22,562 nt of DNA from an uncultured Ruminococcus sp. GTDB taxonomy: Bacteria; Bacillota; Clostridia; Oscillospirales; Acutalibacteraceae. The DNA is taken from the NCBI GenBank assembly GCA_902803035.1, contig CADCON010000135.1, forward strand, positions 1 through 22,562. Reading direction: 5' to 3'. Positions within the stretch are counted from its first letter, which is position 1, and each line of letters starts with the position of its first letter. The position numbers and the translations under genes were made by a program. Under the pieces are notes generated by a model. It saw only the letters and a program-made list of their open reading frames with translations, was not told the DNA's origin and did no database searches. Shown here one piece after another: positions 5,888 through 13,191 of this stretch.

Positions 5888-5945
5888 GTGTTTTTGGAAC
5901 TCTTAAGATTATCTTTATAATTATCGCTTCATCGTGCAAAATCAT

Positions 5946-6010
5946 ACAAAAAAGGCTCCTATGATACACGGTTCAGCATTCCTGCTGTTGCGTCGTTTCA
6001 TAGGAGCCTT
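5946..6010 (-). terminator. Intrinsic terminator of the kinase/phosphatase/YbjN unit
   Basis: A perfect 13-bp inverted repeat, AAGGCTCCTATGA (5952-5964) with TCATAGGAGCCTT (5998-6010). On the minus strand it is followed by a run of six T. The loop is unusually long (33 nt). It lies between the YbjN-like gene and the promoter of the Y RNA array, so it separates the two minus-strand units. Confidence 0.75.
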
Positions 6011-6137
6011 GATTCTCCGCCAATACGCGTGTCATCAGCTTGTGCTGACGGCTCTCATTCCAATGGCGTTGCTTTTATGGATCATTCCCGCACCGCTCAG
6101 GAACGTATCGGATATCGGATCCAACCGGTAATCAGAA

Positions 6138-6614
6138 TCAGTCGGAAGTGCTCTTCTGGCCTGCTTCTCTGCCGGTCTTCTTGCCAAGCATCACTTCAAT
6201 CAGCGGATCAGCGTAATTGTCGTAAACCGAGCAGGGAACAAAAATGGCTCTCTCAATGATATCAGCGGTCGGAATCTGATCGGCGCAATACTGATCGATC
6301 TTGTACATGATCTCACCGTCGGAGAAGTCCATCTCAAAGTCGCCCGCGTTCTGTCTGTAATTGACATAGGTGAGGAAAATAGCCACCTGTTCTCTGGTGT
6401 CTTCGGGAGCGTTGAGCGGCGAGATAACCTGAACCTGGAAGGCATCCTTCTTGACGACAATTCTGATGTCGACGTGACCGAGAAGTCCGCCGTGGCTGAG
6501 AGTCATTCCGAAACGGAAAATGCCGTTCTCAGCGTCGAAGGAATAGTGCATTTCCTCGCTGTCAAGATAGCTTTTGATCTGATTGGCCAGACCGAGTTTG
6601 AATTCACGTGCCAT
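6138..6614 (-). CDS. YbjN-like domain protein
   Basis: A 158-residue soluble protein that I recognise as YbjN-like, a family whose fold resembles type III secretion chaperones. Seen: a helix (residues about 5-20, KLGLANQIKSYLDSEEMHYS), a beta-rich stretch FRFGMTLSHGGLLGHVDIRIVV, and KDAFQVQVISPLNAP. The sequence FLTYVNYRQNAGDFEMDFSDGEIMYKI is typical of the core, followed by a polar Lys/Ser-rich tail. No signal peptide or membrane segment. An AAAGG site about 11 nt upstream supports the ATG. It follows the PP2C gene by 85 nt on the same strand and is probably in the same transcript. A peptide-binding or signalling-adaptor role is only an inference from the family and neighbours. Confidence 0.65.
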   Translation of the reverse strand: MAREFKLGLANQIKSYLDSEEMHYSFDAENGIFRFGMTLSHGGLLGHVDIRIVVKKDAFQVQVISPLNAPEDTREQVAIFLTYVNYRQNAGDFEMDFSDGEIMYKIDQYCADQIPTADIIERAIFVPCSVYDNYADPLIEVMLGKKTGREAGQKSTSD

Positions 6615-6699
6615 AAAAAATCAACCTTTCTTAATATATAAAAAATTATTGATTGCCTGATGATAGTTTGTTATAGAATGAAACCTTTCAGCCATTCAC

Positions 6700-7533
6700 T
6701 TATACAAACTGAACGGCTACTGCCGTAATGTTGTCGTCGCTGCCGCCTTCATAGGCCTTGTCAACGATCGCCTGCGCCATCGAAGCATCACCCTTGCAGG
6801 CTTTTGCAATGACATCCCCGAGCTGCTGCCCGCTGATTCCGTCCGTGACGCCGTCGCTGCAAAGAAGAATCACATCGCCCTTCTGAAGCCGGATGCCATC
6901 AGAAAGATGAGGCGCCAGGGGGGTAACGGTATCGTTCATTCCGAGATACTGAAGTAATTTCGTCTTGCCGGGATGAGATGCCAGCTCACGTTCGGTGATT
7001 TCGCCTTTTCTGTAAAGGGCATAGGCCACGTTATCGTCGTATGTCAGCATCTCAATCTGGCGGTCGCGGTACAGGAACACCTTGCTGTCACCGACATTGG
7101 AACAATAGAGCGTTTCGTTGTTGATATAGGCAGCCGCCATCGTTGTACCCATACGGGAAACCCTGTTCTGGGCGGCATACTGAACAACCGCCTTATTCAA
7201 TCCAGTATAGAAATGCCCTATCATGGATTGGTAATACGCAACGGTGGGATTACTCAAAAGCTTTTCATACAGCGAATCGGCATAGTCAACCGCGATAGCG
7301 GAAGCCGCGTCCCCCAGAGCTTCTCCGCCCATTCCGTCACAGACGGCAAAGAGATGCGCCCCGGCGGAAATAGTGGATATCTCACAGGAAGAAAGACCTT
7401 TTGCGCCTTTGAAACGGCCGCTCTTGAAATACACCCCGTCACAAAAGCAATTATCCTCGTTGTTACTTCTGTTTCCGGCATAAGAGCAGGACGAAATAAT
7501 GAACAGTGAAGGCGGTTCATGATTACTAAACAT
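6700..7533 (-). CDS. PP2C-family serine/threonine protein phosphatase
   Basis: A 277-residue cytosolic metal-dependent phosphatase that removes phosphate from Ser/Thr of proteins. Seen in order: GNRSNNEDN (metal-site Asp), FAVCDGMGGEALGDAAS (the DGMGG motif), MGTTMAAAYI, CSNVGDSKVFLYRD, ILLCSDGVTDGIS, and the final GGSDDNITAVAVQF with the conserved Asp-Asn. All the usual Mn/Mg ligands appear present. No membrane segment. GGAG lies 13 nt before the ATG, a rather long spacing, so the start is less certain. It is directly downstream of a protein kinase gene (47 nt), forming a typical kinase-phosphatase pair, and upstream of the YbjN-like gene. Confidence 0.93.
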   Translation of the reverse strand: MFSNHEPPSLFIISSCSYAGNRSNNEDNCFCDGVYFKSGRFKGAKGLSSCEISTISAGAHLFAVCDGMGGEALGDAASAIAVDYADSLYEKLLSNPTVAYYQSMIGHFYTGLNKAVVQYAAQNRVSRMGTTMAAAYINNETLYCSNVGDSKVFLYRDRQIEMLTYDDNVAYALYRKGEITERELASHPGKTKLLQYLGMNDTVTPLAPHLSDGIRLQKGDVILLCSDGVTDGISGQQLGDVIAKACKGDASMAQAIVDKAYEGGSDDNITAVAVQFV

Positions 7534-7580
7534 AATAATTCATCATCTCCAAACCAAATAAAATCAACATACCAGATCTG

Positions 7581-8429
7581 CTACCTGAGCGCAGCCTGAA
7601 GTGCCTTCAGCATTTCCTCCGCTTTCTGATATCGCTTTTTCGGATCAATCTCCGTCGCCTTTTGGATAATCTCCCGAATTTTTTCCCTTCCCTTGTAAAC
7701 ATCGCCTTCGCTTCCGCCGGCACTGGCGTTAGCCTGCGCGTACAGGATCTCGAGCGTCTTTCCGAGAGAATAGATATCCGCCGTGTAGGTGTAGTCATTG
7801 ACACCGTTGACTTCGGGGGCCTTGGTTTCCTTATCGCCCCCAAAAGAAAGAGCGTTCATGCTCTCCGTAAATTTGGCGAAATCATAATCGCCCAGTTTAT
7901 AGATATCTTTCTCTCTGTCATAGAAAATATTCTTCGGGCCGATATCGCGGTGCATAATATGCTCCTTGTGAATGGCAACGACCGCTTCACAGACATGAAG
8001 CGCAAGCCTGTCCACATCCTCCATGGTCAGGGTGAGATCCTTCACCGGCTCCAGCAATTCCATGTAGGAAACATAATCGAAGCCCAGCGTTTCGCCGGTG
8101 TCATTGTCGGTTACCCTGTTGACTTCTGTATTCTGAATGTACTTGACAAGATAATCGCTTTTGCCATTCAGTTTCTGGATATTCTCCGCCTCTCTTTTAG
8201 CGGCTATTTCTATCGTCTTGATATCCTTGCCCTGCATCAGCTTTTTAGCGGAAACGGGGACAATCTTGACGGCGATATCCTTGGGCCAGTATTTCATACG
8301 GTAAACATAACCGATCGCCCCCATACCCAGATAGACTTCCATCAATCTGTTGACATCGTAATGAATATAATCGTTGGCAAACCTCTGAAACTTATTCAGG
8401 TCAAAGGTATCTCTGTTGACAACTGGCAA
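7581..8429 (-). CDS. Hanks-type serine/threonine protein kinase, cytosolic
   Basis: A kinase of about 282 residues. Seen: a glycine-rich loop LGMGAIGYVYR, the ATP-anchoring Lys in DIAVKI (about K55), a helix C Glu in KREAENI, catalytic HRDIGPKN (D162, N167), the magnesium Asp in the variant DFA (D183, DFG in most kinases), and an APE motif in TKAPEV. It has no transmembrane or PASTA segment, unlike PknB/PrkC. The open frame reaches an ATG at 8492, but that lies upstream of the predicted -10 box (8483-8488) and so would not be transcribed. I favour TTG at 8429, with GAAAGGA 9 nt upstream; ATG at 8459 is possible but has no RBS. Its substrate is unknown; PP2C and YbjN-like genes follow. Confidence 0.85.
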   Translation of the reverse strand: MPVVNRDTFDLNKFQRFANDYIHYDVNRLMEVYLGMGAIGYVYRMKYWPKDIAVKIVPVSAKKLMQGKDIKTIEIAAKREAENIQKLNGKSDYLVKYIQNTEVNRVTDNDTGETLGFDYVSYMELLEPVKDLTLTMEDVDRLALHVCEAVVAIHKEHIMHRDIGPKNIFYDREKDIYKLGDYDFAKFTESMNALSFGGDKETKAPEVNGVNDYTYTADIYSLGKTLEILYAQANASAGGSEGDVYKGREKIREIIQKATEIDPKKRYQKAEEMLKALQAALR

Positions 8430-8482
8430 GTTAACACATCCTTTCAAAACAGCTACCATTGGCACTAAACTGTTGTATATAC

Positions 8483-8511
8483 ATTTTATCACACAAGAAA
8501 ATGAAAATCAA
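8483..8511 (-). promoter_or_regulatory. Promoter of the kinase-PP2C-YbjN unit
   Basis: On the minus strand: -35 TTGATT (8506-8511), 17-nt spacer, -10 TAAAAT (8483-8488). The predicted start is about 8476, giving a leader of about 47 nt to the favoured TTG start at 8429. Confidence 0.65.
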
Positions 8512-8666
8512 GGACAATTTGTAAAAAAATTGGTAAAATTAACGTAATATATTGTGACTAAAATAGTCATAAAGCCACTCTTTTGCCTTTGCTTCGCCCA
8601 TATTAAAGGCAGATGAAGCTCTCCGGCCACAAGGCCGCAAAAAAATGACATTTTTTTCATTATCTC

Positions 8667-8695
8667 TTGTACTCACGGCCATGGAATGATACAAT
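8667..8695 (+). promoter_or_regulatory. Promoter of the CoiA-like gene
   Basis: -35 TTGTAC (8667-8672), 17-nt spacer, -10 TACAAT (8690-8695). The start would be near 8702, about 25 nt before the ATG at 8727. It is divergent from the kinase promoter. The roughly 150 bp between the two promoters is AT-rich with small dyads (TGACTA/TAGTCA, CGGCC/GGCCG) but no recognisable operator. Confidence 0.6.
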
Positions 8696-8726
8696 TACAG
8701 TGTACAGACCGCGAGGAGGAGATGCC

Positions 8727-9596
8727 ATGACTGAGCCGCTATTCCAGATTTATGCCAAAGAAAATGACAGAATCATCCACATATCCGAAGCGTCCGCCGA
8801 TCGGCGTTTCAGATACACCTGCCCGGCCTGCGGGGAATCGCTCATCGTTGACAAAGGACCAAACGGTATCCCCTGTTTTTCCCACCGGTCGGGGAAGCCT
8901 TGCGAGAACGGGATCAGGCATTCTCTGTGTCTCGGCACGACGGTCATGCTCTCCCTGCACAAGCCTATGACCCTTCCCCCTGTCACCATCAACTTTCCTT
9001 CCGGGAGAGAGCCCATCCTTCTCTCCCCCGGACGCACGATCGAATTCGACTGCGCCCAGCTTGACACCTCCATCAACGATAATCTTCCCGTCATCATCGC
9101 ACGTAAAGACAGGAAGGAGCTGTATGTGGCGGTTATTACACAGCCCCTCTTCTACCTAGAGGACATCGAAAAAATCATTGACAGCGGCGTTTCGACAATC
9201 GTGCTGGACCTCAGGGAAATCGATTGCTCCCTTCCGCAAGACCAGCTGGAGGAACGCATTCTGCGCGGGAAGAACAATCAATTCTGGATCTTCAACACCC
9301 TCTCGGATTACTACCTCAAAGAGTTCATTGCCGCGTCCGAACGCTATCGCATTGTCCGGTGGGGAGATTATCTTCACACGGAATACTGCCCGCTGTCGCT
9401 GCACACAAGAAATAATCACCCATATGCCGATTTTCTGGAAGACTGCCGCCGCTGCCGCTATTTCATTTCCCAGAGCAGTGAAAGCGTCCAGCGAAAATAC
9501 ATCCATTCGGATTTCACCGGAGAATACATCTACTGTACCGGCAAAAGACAGATATCCACCCTGCGCGACCTCGAAAAATATAAAATCACTGAATAA
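8727..9596 (+). CDS. Uncharacterised protein with CoiA-like N-terminal zinc-finger region
   Basis: A 289-residue soluble protein of uncertain function. Seen: an N-terminal Cys/His cluster (C32-P-A-C35, C50, H53, C59) of the form CPxCG...CFSH, resembling the zinc-ribbon and FxH segment that opens competence CoiA-like proteins. A middle alpha/beta region contains IEFDCAQLDTSINDNLPVIIARKDRKELYVAVI, where the charged D...D...E/K pattern could be a PD-(D/E)xK-like core as in CoiA. A C-terminal Cys cluster (EYC, CRRC, YIYC) may be a second zinc site. The upstream ATG in this frame falls at the -35 box; the ATG at 8727 with GAGGAGGA is the start. It stands alone between the kinase unit and an esterase. 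Nuclease activity is a guess. Confidence 0.5.
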   Translation: MTEPLFQIYAKENDRIIHISEASADRRFRYTCPACGESLIVDKGPNGIPCFSHRSGKPCENGIRHSLCLGTTVMLSLHKPMTLPPVTINFPSGREPILLSPGRTIEFDCAQLDTSINDNLPVIIARKDRKELYVAVITQPLFYLEDIEKIIDSGVSTIVLDLREIDCSLPQDQLEERILRGKNNQFWIFNTLSDYYLKEFIAASERYRIVRWGDYLHTEYCPLSLHTRNNHPYADFLEDCRRCRYFISQSSESVQRKYIHSDFTGEYIYCTGKRQISTLRDLEKYKITE

Positions 9597-9724
9597 TCGA
9601 TTGCTTTTTTCAGGAAATGCCTTATAATAAAAGCATCATCGGAGTGACATTTTACCTGCCGCTGCACTGTCAGCAAAAAACCGTCAGCACCGGAGCAGAA
9701 TCCGGGCAGAGAGGAGCCTTTTGT

Positions 9725-10519
9725 ATGAGAATCAACGAAGAAATTGTAACACTGACCCTCCCCTATTCCGACCAGCGGGAAAAGACCGTGCGTGTTTTCA
9801 TTCCCGAACACGAGGAAGGAGAAACCTTCCCGGTCATATATATGTCCGACGGTCAGAACCTGTTCGAGGAAGAAACCACACGATTCGGGAGCTGGCTGAC
9901 CCGTGAAGCCGTGAGGGAGGAACAGTCCCTGAACGGCCGCGCGGCTATCATTGTAGGCATTCACAACGACGGATCGCCGCTGGAGCGCAACAACGACCTG
10001 ACCCCTCGCGGCGTGGGCAGGGTGACAGGCTTCCTCAGAAGGAACCTCGCCTTCCGCGCCCCTGCCGGCGAGGAATACGACCGCTTTGTGACCGAAGTGG
10101 TCAAGCCGGAGGTGGAATCGCGTTTTCCGGTTAAGACAGGCCGGGAAAACACCGCTTTCTGCGGCAGCTCTTCCGGCGGGCTGGAGTGCTTCTTCATCGT
10201 CATGAGCCATCCGGAGCTGTTCTCCTATGGCGGCGTCTTTTCTCCCGCCTTCGATCTGTACGCCAAAAAGGATTGGCGGAAATGGATTGAGCAAGCGGTC
10301 AGAAAGGACACGGAAATGCCGTTCCTTTATATCTACACCGGCTGCGGCGACAGAACAGAAAAAAATATGTGGAAGGGCGAGCAGGCGGTTGTCGCCCTTC
10401 TCCGGGAGTGTTACCCTCAGGAGCTGCTCAGGGAGGACCTGAAGCCGGAAGCCCGACATAACGAGGAAGCATGGCGTCCCGTTTTCAAGGAATTCCTGCA
10501 TCTCTTCCTCTCCCGCTGA
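9725..10519 (+). CDS. Alpha/beta hydrolase of the esterase D (Esterase_phd-like) family
   Basis: A 264-residue predicted cytosolic serine hydrolase. Seen: FPVIYMSDGQNLFEEE in the position typical for esterase D/enterochelin-esterase-like proteins, AAIIVGIHNDG, and the nucleophile elbow GSSSGG near residue 150. Also seen: SPAFDLY, and a TGCGD segment near the acid residue with a likely catalytic His in ARHNEEAW. There is no signal peptide. The frame is open upstream, but GAGAGGAG just before ATG 9725 fixes the start. The natural substrate is unknown (ester, siderophore ester or acylated sugar). A terminator-like hairpin follows. Confidence 0.8.
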   Translation: MRINEEIVTLTLPYSDQREKTVRVFIPEHEEGETFPVIYMSDGQNLFEEETTRFGSWLTREAVREEQSLNGRAAIIVGIHNDGSPLERNNDLTPRGVGRVTGFLRRNLAFRAPAGEEYDRFVTEVVKPEVESRFPVKTGRENTAFCGSSSGGLECFFIVMSHPELFSYGGVFSPAFDLYAKKDWRKWIEQAVRKDTEMPFLYIYTGCGDRTEKNMWKGEQAVVALLRECYPQELLREDLKPEARHNEEAWRPVFKEFLHLFLSR

Positions 10520-10550
10520 TAACGCCGCGTAACCATCTCAGATCAACAAG

Positions 10551-10587
10551 GCGCGTGGAGATTCCTTTCGCATCTTCACGCGCTTTT
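10551..10587 (+). terminator. Intrinsic terminator after the esterase
   Basis: A 12-bp hairpin, GCGCGTGGAGAT (10551-10562) with ATCTTCACGCGC (10572-10583, one G-U), loop 9 nt, followed by TTTTGCTGTTTTC. The first T-tract is short, so termination may be partial. Confidence 0.6.
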
Positions 10588-10624
10588 GCTGTTTTCTATA
10601 TCTTTTCAAATTAACCCTGAGATA

Positions 10625-10653
10625 TTGATTTTTCATTCCGCTTTGTATATAAT
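10625..10653 (+). promoter_or_regulatory. Promoter of the mscS-like gene
   Basis: -35 TTGATT (10625-10630), 17-nt spacer, -10 TATAAT (10648-10653), a perfect -10 box. The start is expected near 10660, about 38 nt before the ATG at 10698. Confidence 0.75.
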
Positions 10654-10697
10654 GGAAGAAAAGAATCATTCAGTTGTTTCGGAAGGAGAAAAACACA

Positions 10698-11549
10698 ATG
10701 GACAAACAGAGCATTATTATCCGGATTGCGGTAATAGCTGTCATCCTGTTCTTCATGTGGCTGCTCATACGGTGCAACCGCGTTGTTTTTCACAAGCTGA
10801 AAGAAAGACAGGGCGGAATACACCTTTTTTTCTTTGAAAGGGTCAACAAGGCAATTATTCTTCTGGGAGGAATCATTCTCGCCCTTTCAGGCATCGGCGG
10901 CGTGGGCTCCATCTGGAAAACCTTCCTCGGCGGAACGGCAATTATCAGTGCCGTGCTTGCTTTCGCGGCACAGGATGTGATAAAGGACGTGCTGGCGGGA
11001 ATGATGATCAGCATCTACAAGCCCTTTGAGATCGGCAACCGAATAGAACTGGAAAACGGCAAATGCGGCGTTGTCAAGGACATCACCATGCGTCATGTCG
11101 TTCTGGCAACCGAGGAAACCCAGCGCATGGTCATTCCCAACAGCCGGATCAACACCATGATTCTCAAGAACAACAGCTTTCATTCGGTCAACCGTTCGGC
11201 GCAATTCCGCTTCCATATAGCCTATGGCAGCGACGTCGAGAAAGCCATGCAGGTCATACGCCAGGCGGTGATCGATTCTCCCTACAGCATACCCGGCAGG
11301 GTGACGACGCGCGGCAAGGAATACGGCGACGTCTATTTCATAGCTTTTGAGGAAAGCAGTCTTACCCTGCTGACCACCGCGTATTATCACAGCAACATCC
11401 CGTCCGAAGTGCTGATTTCCGACGTCAATCTCCGTGTAAACCGTGCGCTTGCGGAAAACGGCATTGAAATTCCGTTTCCGTATATCAACATTGTTCACAA
11501 GAATCCGGATGGCATTCCGGCAGCATCCGGAGAATTCATATCCCAATAA
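10698..11549 (+). CDS. mscS: Small-conductance mechanosensitive channel (MscS family)
   Basis: A 283-residue membrane channel that opens when membrane tension rises and releases solutes on hypo-osmotic shock. Seen: three hydrophobic segments (IIIRIAVIAVILFFMWLLI at the N-terminus; AIILLGGIILALSGIGGVG; and the pore helix region FLGGTAIISAVLAFAAQDVIKDVLAG). The MscS hallmark Gly/Ala-rich TM3 ends in QDVIKDVLAGMMISIYKPFEIGNRI. The cytoplasmic beta domain includes MVIPNSRINTMILKNNS and the terminal IEIPFPYINI. Length matches E. coli MscS (286). The in-frame ATG at 10674 is upstream of the RBS; GGAAGGAG (10681-10688) points to the ATG at 10698. It is a single-gene unit with its own promoter. Confidence 0.93.
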   Translation: MDKQSIIIRIAVIAVILFFMWLLIRCNRVVFHKLKERQGGIHLFFFERVNKAIILLGGIILALSGIGGVGSIWKTFLGGTAIISAVLAFAAQDVIKDVLAGMMISIYKPFEIGNRIELENGKCGVVKDITMRHVVLATEETQRMVIPNSRINTMILKNNSFHSVNRSAQFRFHIAYGSDVEKAMQVIRQAVIDSPYSIPGRVTTRGKEYGDVYFIAFEESSLTLLTTAYYHSNIPSEVLISDVNLRVNRALAENGIEIPFPYINIVHKNPDGIPAASGEFISQ

Positions 11550-11707
11550 TCCAGAAACCGGCACATTGATCGACACCGTATCTCTCAGGCGGCGGGGAAT
11601 GCCGGCACTTTCCAGCCGATTGTGCGTACAAAATGTCAATTGATTTTCGCGCCGTCTGAGGAAATACCCGCCAATCCCTTTGCCGCTTTTTCTTCAACAA
11701 TCACACG

Positions 11708-11750
11708 AAACTGCCCGGTCGGGTAAGGCCATTGCCCGACCGGGCAGTTT
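11708..11750. terminator. Strong hairpin, probable terminator of the mscS region
   Basis: Arms 11708-11726 and 11732-11750 pair over 19 positions (one G-U), loop GGCCA. The core is AAACTGCCCGGTCGGG. The U-run after the stem is weak on either strand (TTTGATAT on plus, TTTCGTG on minus), so it may act as a terminator or as an RNA stability element. It lies about 160 bp past mscS. Confidence 0.55.
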
Positions 11751-11950
11751 GATATAGATTGATACCGATGCGATGAATAACTTCCTATCAACGCAAAAGA
11801 CAAGGTGCCACATCCCGATCAATCGTGAGAATAAAAGAGCATTAACCGCGAGAAAAATTCCGGATGCATGAATCTTTCCGGGATTTTGGCTCATTATACA
11901 ATATAGTTAAATTCAACATGATTTTGAATCGCAATTTTCTTTATTTGCCA

Positions 11951-11979
11951 TTGAAATAACATCGGAATTATGATAAAAT
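11951..11979 (+). promoter_or_regulatory. Promoter upstream of the transglutaminase/dlt-like operon
   Basis: -35 TTGAAA (11951-11956), 17-nt spacer, -10 TAAAAT (11974-11979). The start is expected near 11986, leaving a leader of about 230 nt before the ATG at 12216. No later promoter of comparable quality is seen before the first gene. Confidence 0.65.
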
Positions 11980-11987
11980 AAATAAAT

Positions 11988-11999
11988 AACGCTAGCGTT
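11988..11999. promoter_or_regulatory. 12-bp palindrome at the predicted transcription start
   Basis: AACGCTAGCGTT is a perfect palindrome located 8 bp after the -10 box of the transglutaminase/dlt-like promoter, where a repressor would block initiation. No cognate regulator is encoded in the window. Confidence 0.4.
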
Positions 12000-12215
12000 T
12001 TCATTCATTCCGAAGCGCGTTTTTGACGGTCGTGCGCCTTGTTACCGGCATTTTTATGAGAGATAAAAACGGATTCATGAGCGCATAAATCTATGATTCC
12101 CGCGGCCAGCATTTTTTGAATCCGGACAAAGCAAGACGAAACCAAGATTGTTTTTACGCAGATAACGCGATACATCAGGATATATTCTACACTACAGCTT
12201 GCACGAAAGGTGGAT

Positions 12216-13148
12216 ATGTTTCCAATGAGGAATAAACTGAGAATACTTCGGATTACCTTTCTGATTTTTGTTCTGGCCGCGCTTTTGGTCGCGGCAATGC
12301 TGGGCAAGGCAGTGGAGTCCATCCGTGAAGCCTCCGGAAGCGTGCAGATTGAAGAGCCGCCCAAGGACACAGAGCCGCCTGTCATCTCCGCTTCCGACTT
12401 TGAAATCACCGAGGGCGACACCGTCAGTTACAAAAAGCACATTGCCGTTACCGACAATATGGATGAAGACCCCCTTATTGAAATCGACAATTCCGGCGTG
12501 GACAGCGAAACGCCCGGACAGTACGAGGTGACCTATACCGTTTCGGACCATTCCGGCAATACGGCGGTCGCAAAGGTCACGCTGACCGTAAAGGAAAAAA
12601 TCTACAGTTTTGACGAAAATGCGGAAGAATGGCTCAGCCATGAAGCGCAGCTCATTCTGAAGGAAATCACCACCGAGGATATGAACGATATGCAGAAGGG
12701 ATATGCGATTTACCGCTGGACAAAGCGGCATATCGCTTACTCGGATTCCTCCGACAAGACCGATTACCGGATCGGCGCACGGGACGGGCTGCTGAAACGC
12801 AGGGGCGATTGTTACACTTATTTCGCGGTATCCAAGGTGCTGCTCCAGGAAGCGGGCATCCAGAACATAGACATGGTCAAAATCCGTGTATCAAAAAGAG
12901 AATCGCGTCATTACTGGTCGCTCATTAATGTCGGCACCGGATGGTATCACTTTGACTGCACGCAGTACCGCTATCCCAAGGACAATTTCTATATGATAAC
13001 CGATAAAGAGCTGAAAAAGTGGGACAAAAGATACTATAAGAACGCTCACCGATACGACCCGAAAGGTTTGCCGGAAATGGCGACCAAATCCGTGCAGGGA
13101 ATGATTAATTACAAATCCTCAAAACTGACCCTGCCGGATACGCCGTAA
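12216..13148 (+). CDS. Membrane-anchored transglutaminase-like protein with Ig-like domain
   Basis: A protein of about 310 residues. Seen: a single N-terminal membrane anchor (ITFLIFVLAALLVAAML) after a short basic segment, then an Ig-like (DUF5011-type) domain starting at DTEPPVISASDFEITEGD and ending GNTAVAKVTLTV. A transglutaminase-like core follows, with catalytic Cys in GDCYTYF, His in SRHYWSLINV and Asp in WYHFDCTQ. It should therefore act outside the membrane as a cysteine peptidase, amidase or crosslinker on peptide or wall substrates. ATG 12216 has AAAGG about 6 nt upstream; ATG 12225 is an alternative. It is the first gene of the plus-strand run that continues into the racemase (43 nt gap) and dlt-like genes, suggesting a cell-envelope role. 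Confidence 0.85.
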   Translation: MFPMRNKLRILRITFLIFVLAALLVAAMLGKAVESIREASGSVQIEEPPKDTEPPVISASDFEITEGDTVSYKKHIAVTDNMDEDPLIEIDNSGVDSETPGQYEVTYTVSDHSGNTAVAKVTLTVKEKIYSFDENAEEWLSHEAQLILKEITTEDMNDMQKGYAIYRWTKRHIAYSDSSDKTDYRIGARDGLLKRRGDCYTYFAVSKVLLQEAGIQNIDMVKIRVSKRESRHYWSLINVGTGWYHFDCTQYRYPKDNFYMITDKELKKWDKRYYKNAHRYDPKGLPEMATKSVQGMINYKSSKLTLPDTP

Positions 13149-13191
13149 AAGCGGGCAGACTGACAATTAAGGAAGAGCAAAGGAGTATGTG

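Larger units (their letters stand above)
11550..12215. other. Intergenic region with hairpins and a promoter, no gene seen
   Basis: About 665 bp without a convincing gene. From left to right it holds a G-U containing 11-bp inverted repeat with a 55-nt loop (11584-11594 with 11650-11660), and a strong hairpin described separately (11708-11750). A stretch of mixed composition with no coding signal follows (11751-11890), then an AT-rich segment (11895-11990) with a promoter and a palindrome. The last part is a leader of about 230 nt before the transglutaminase gene. The ORF-like stretch on the minus strand at 11694-11894 has no RBS and spans the hairpin, so I do not call it. Confidence 0.6.

Noticed and set aside
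3592..8429. A single operon from the kinase through the Ro gene
   Set aside because: A strong terminator at 5946-6010 and a separate promoter at 5859-5887 split the region into two units.
8620..8660. Hairpin CGGCC/GGCCG with an adjacent A-tract as a terminator
   Set aside because: The A-run follows the stem on the plus strand and the T-run precedes it on the minus strand, so neither orientation has stem followed by U-tract; the stem is only 5 bp.
9530..10501. Minus-strand open frame of 323 codons
   Set aside because: It is antisense to the esterase gene and lacks an RBS or family signatures.
11694..11894. Small minus-strand protein of 66 residues
   Set aside because: No RBS, no recognisable motif, and the frame spans a strong hairpin.
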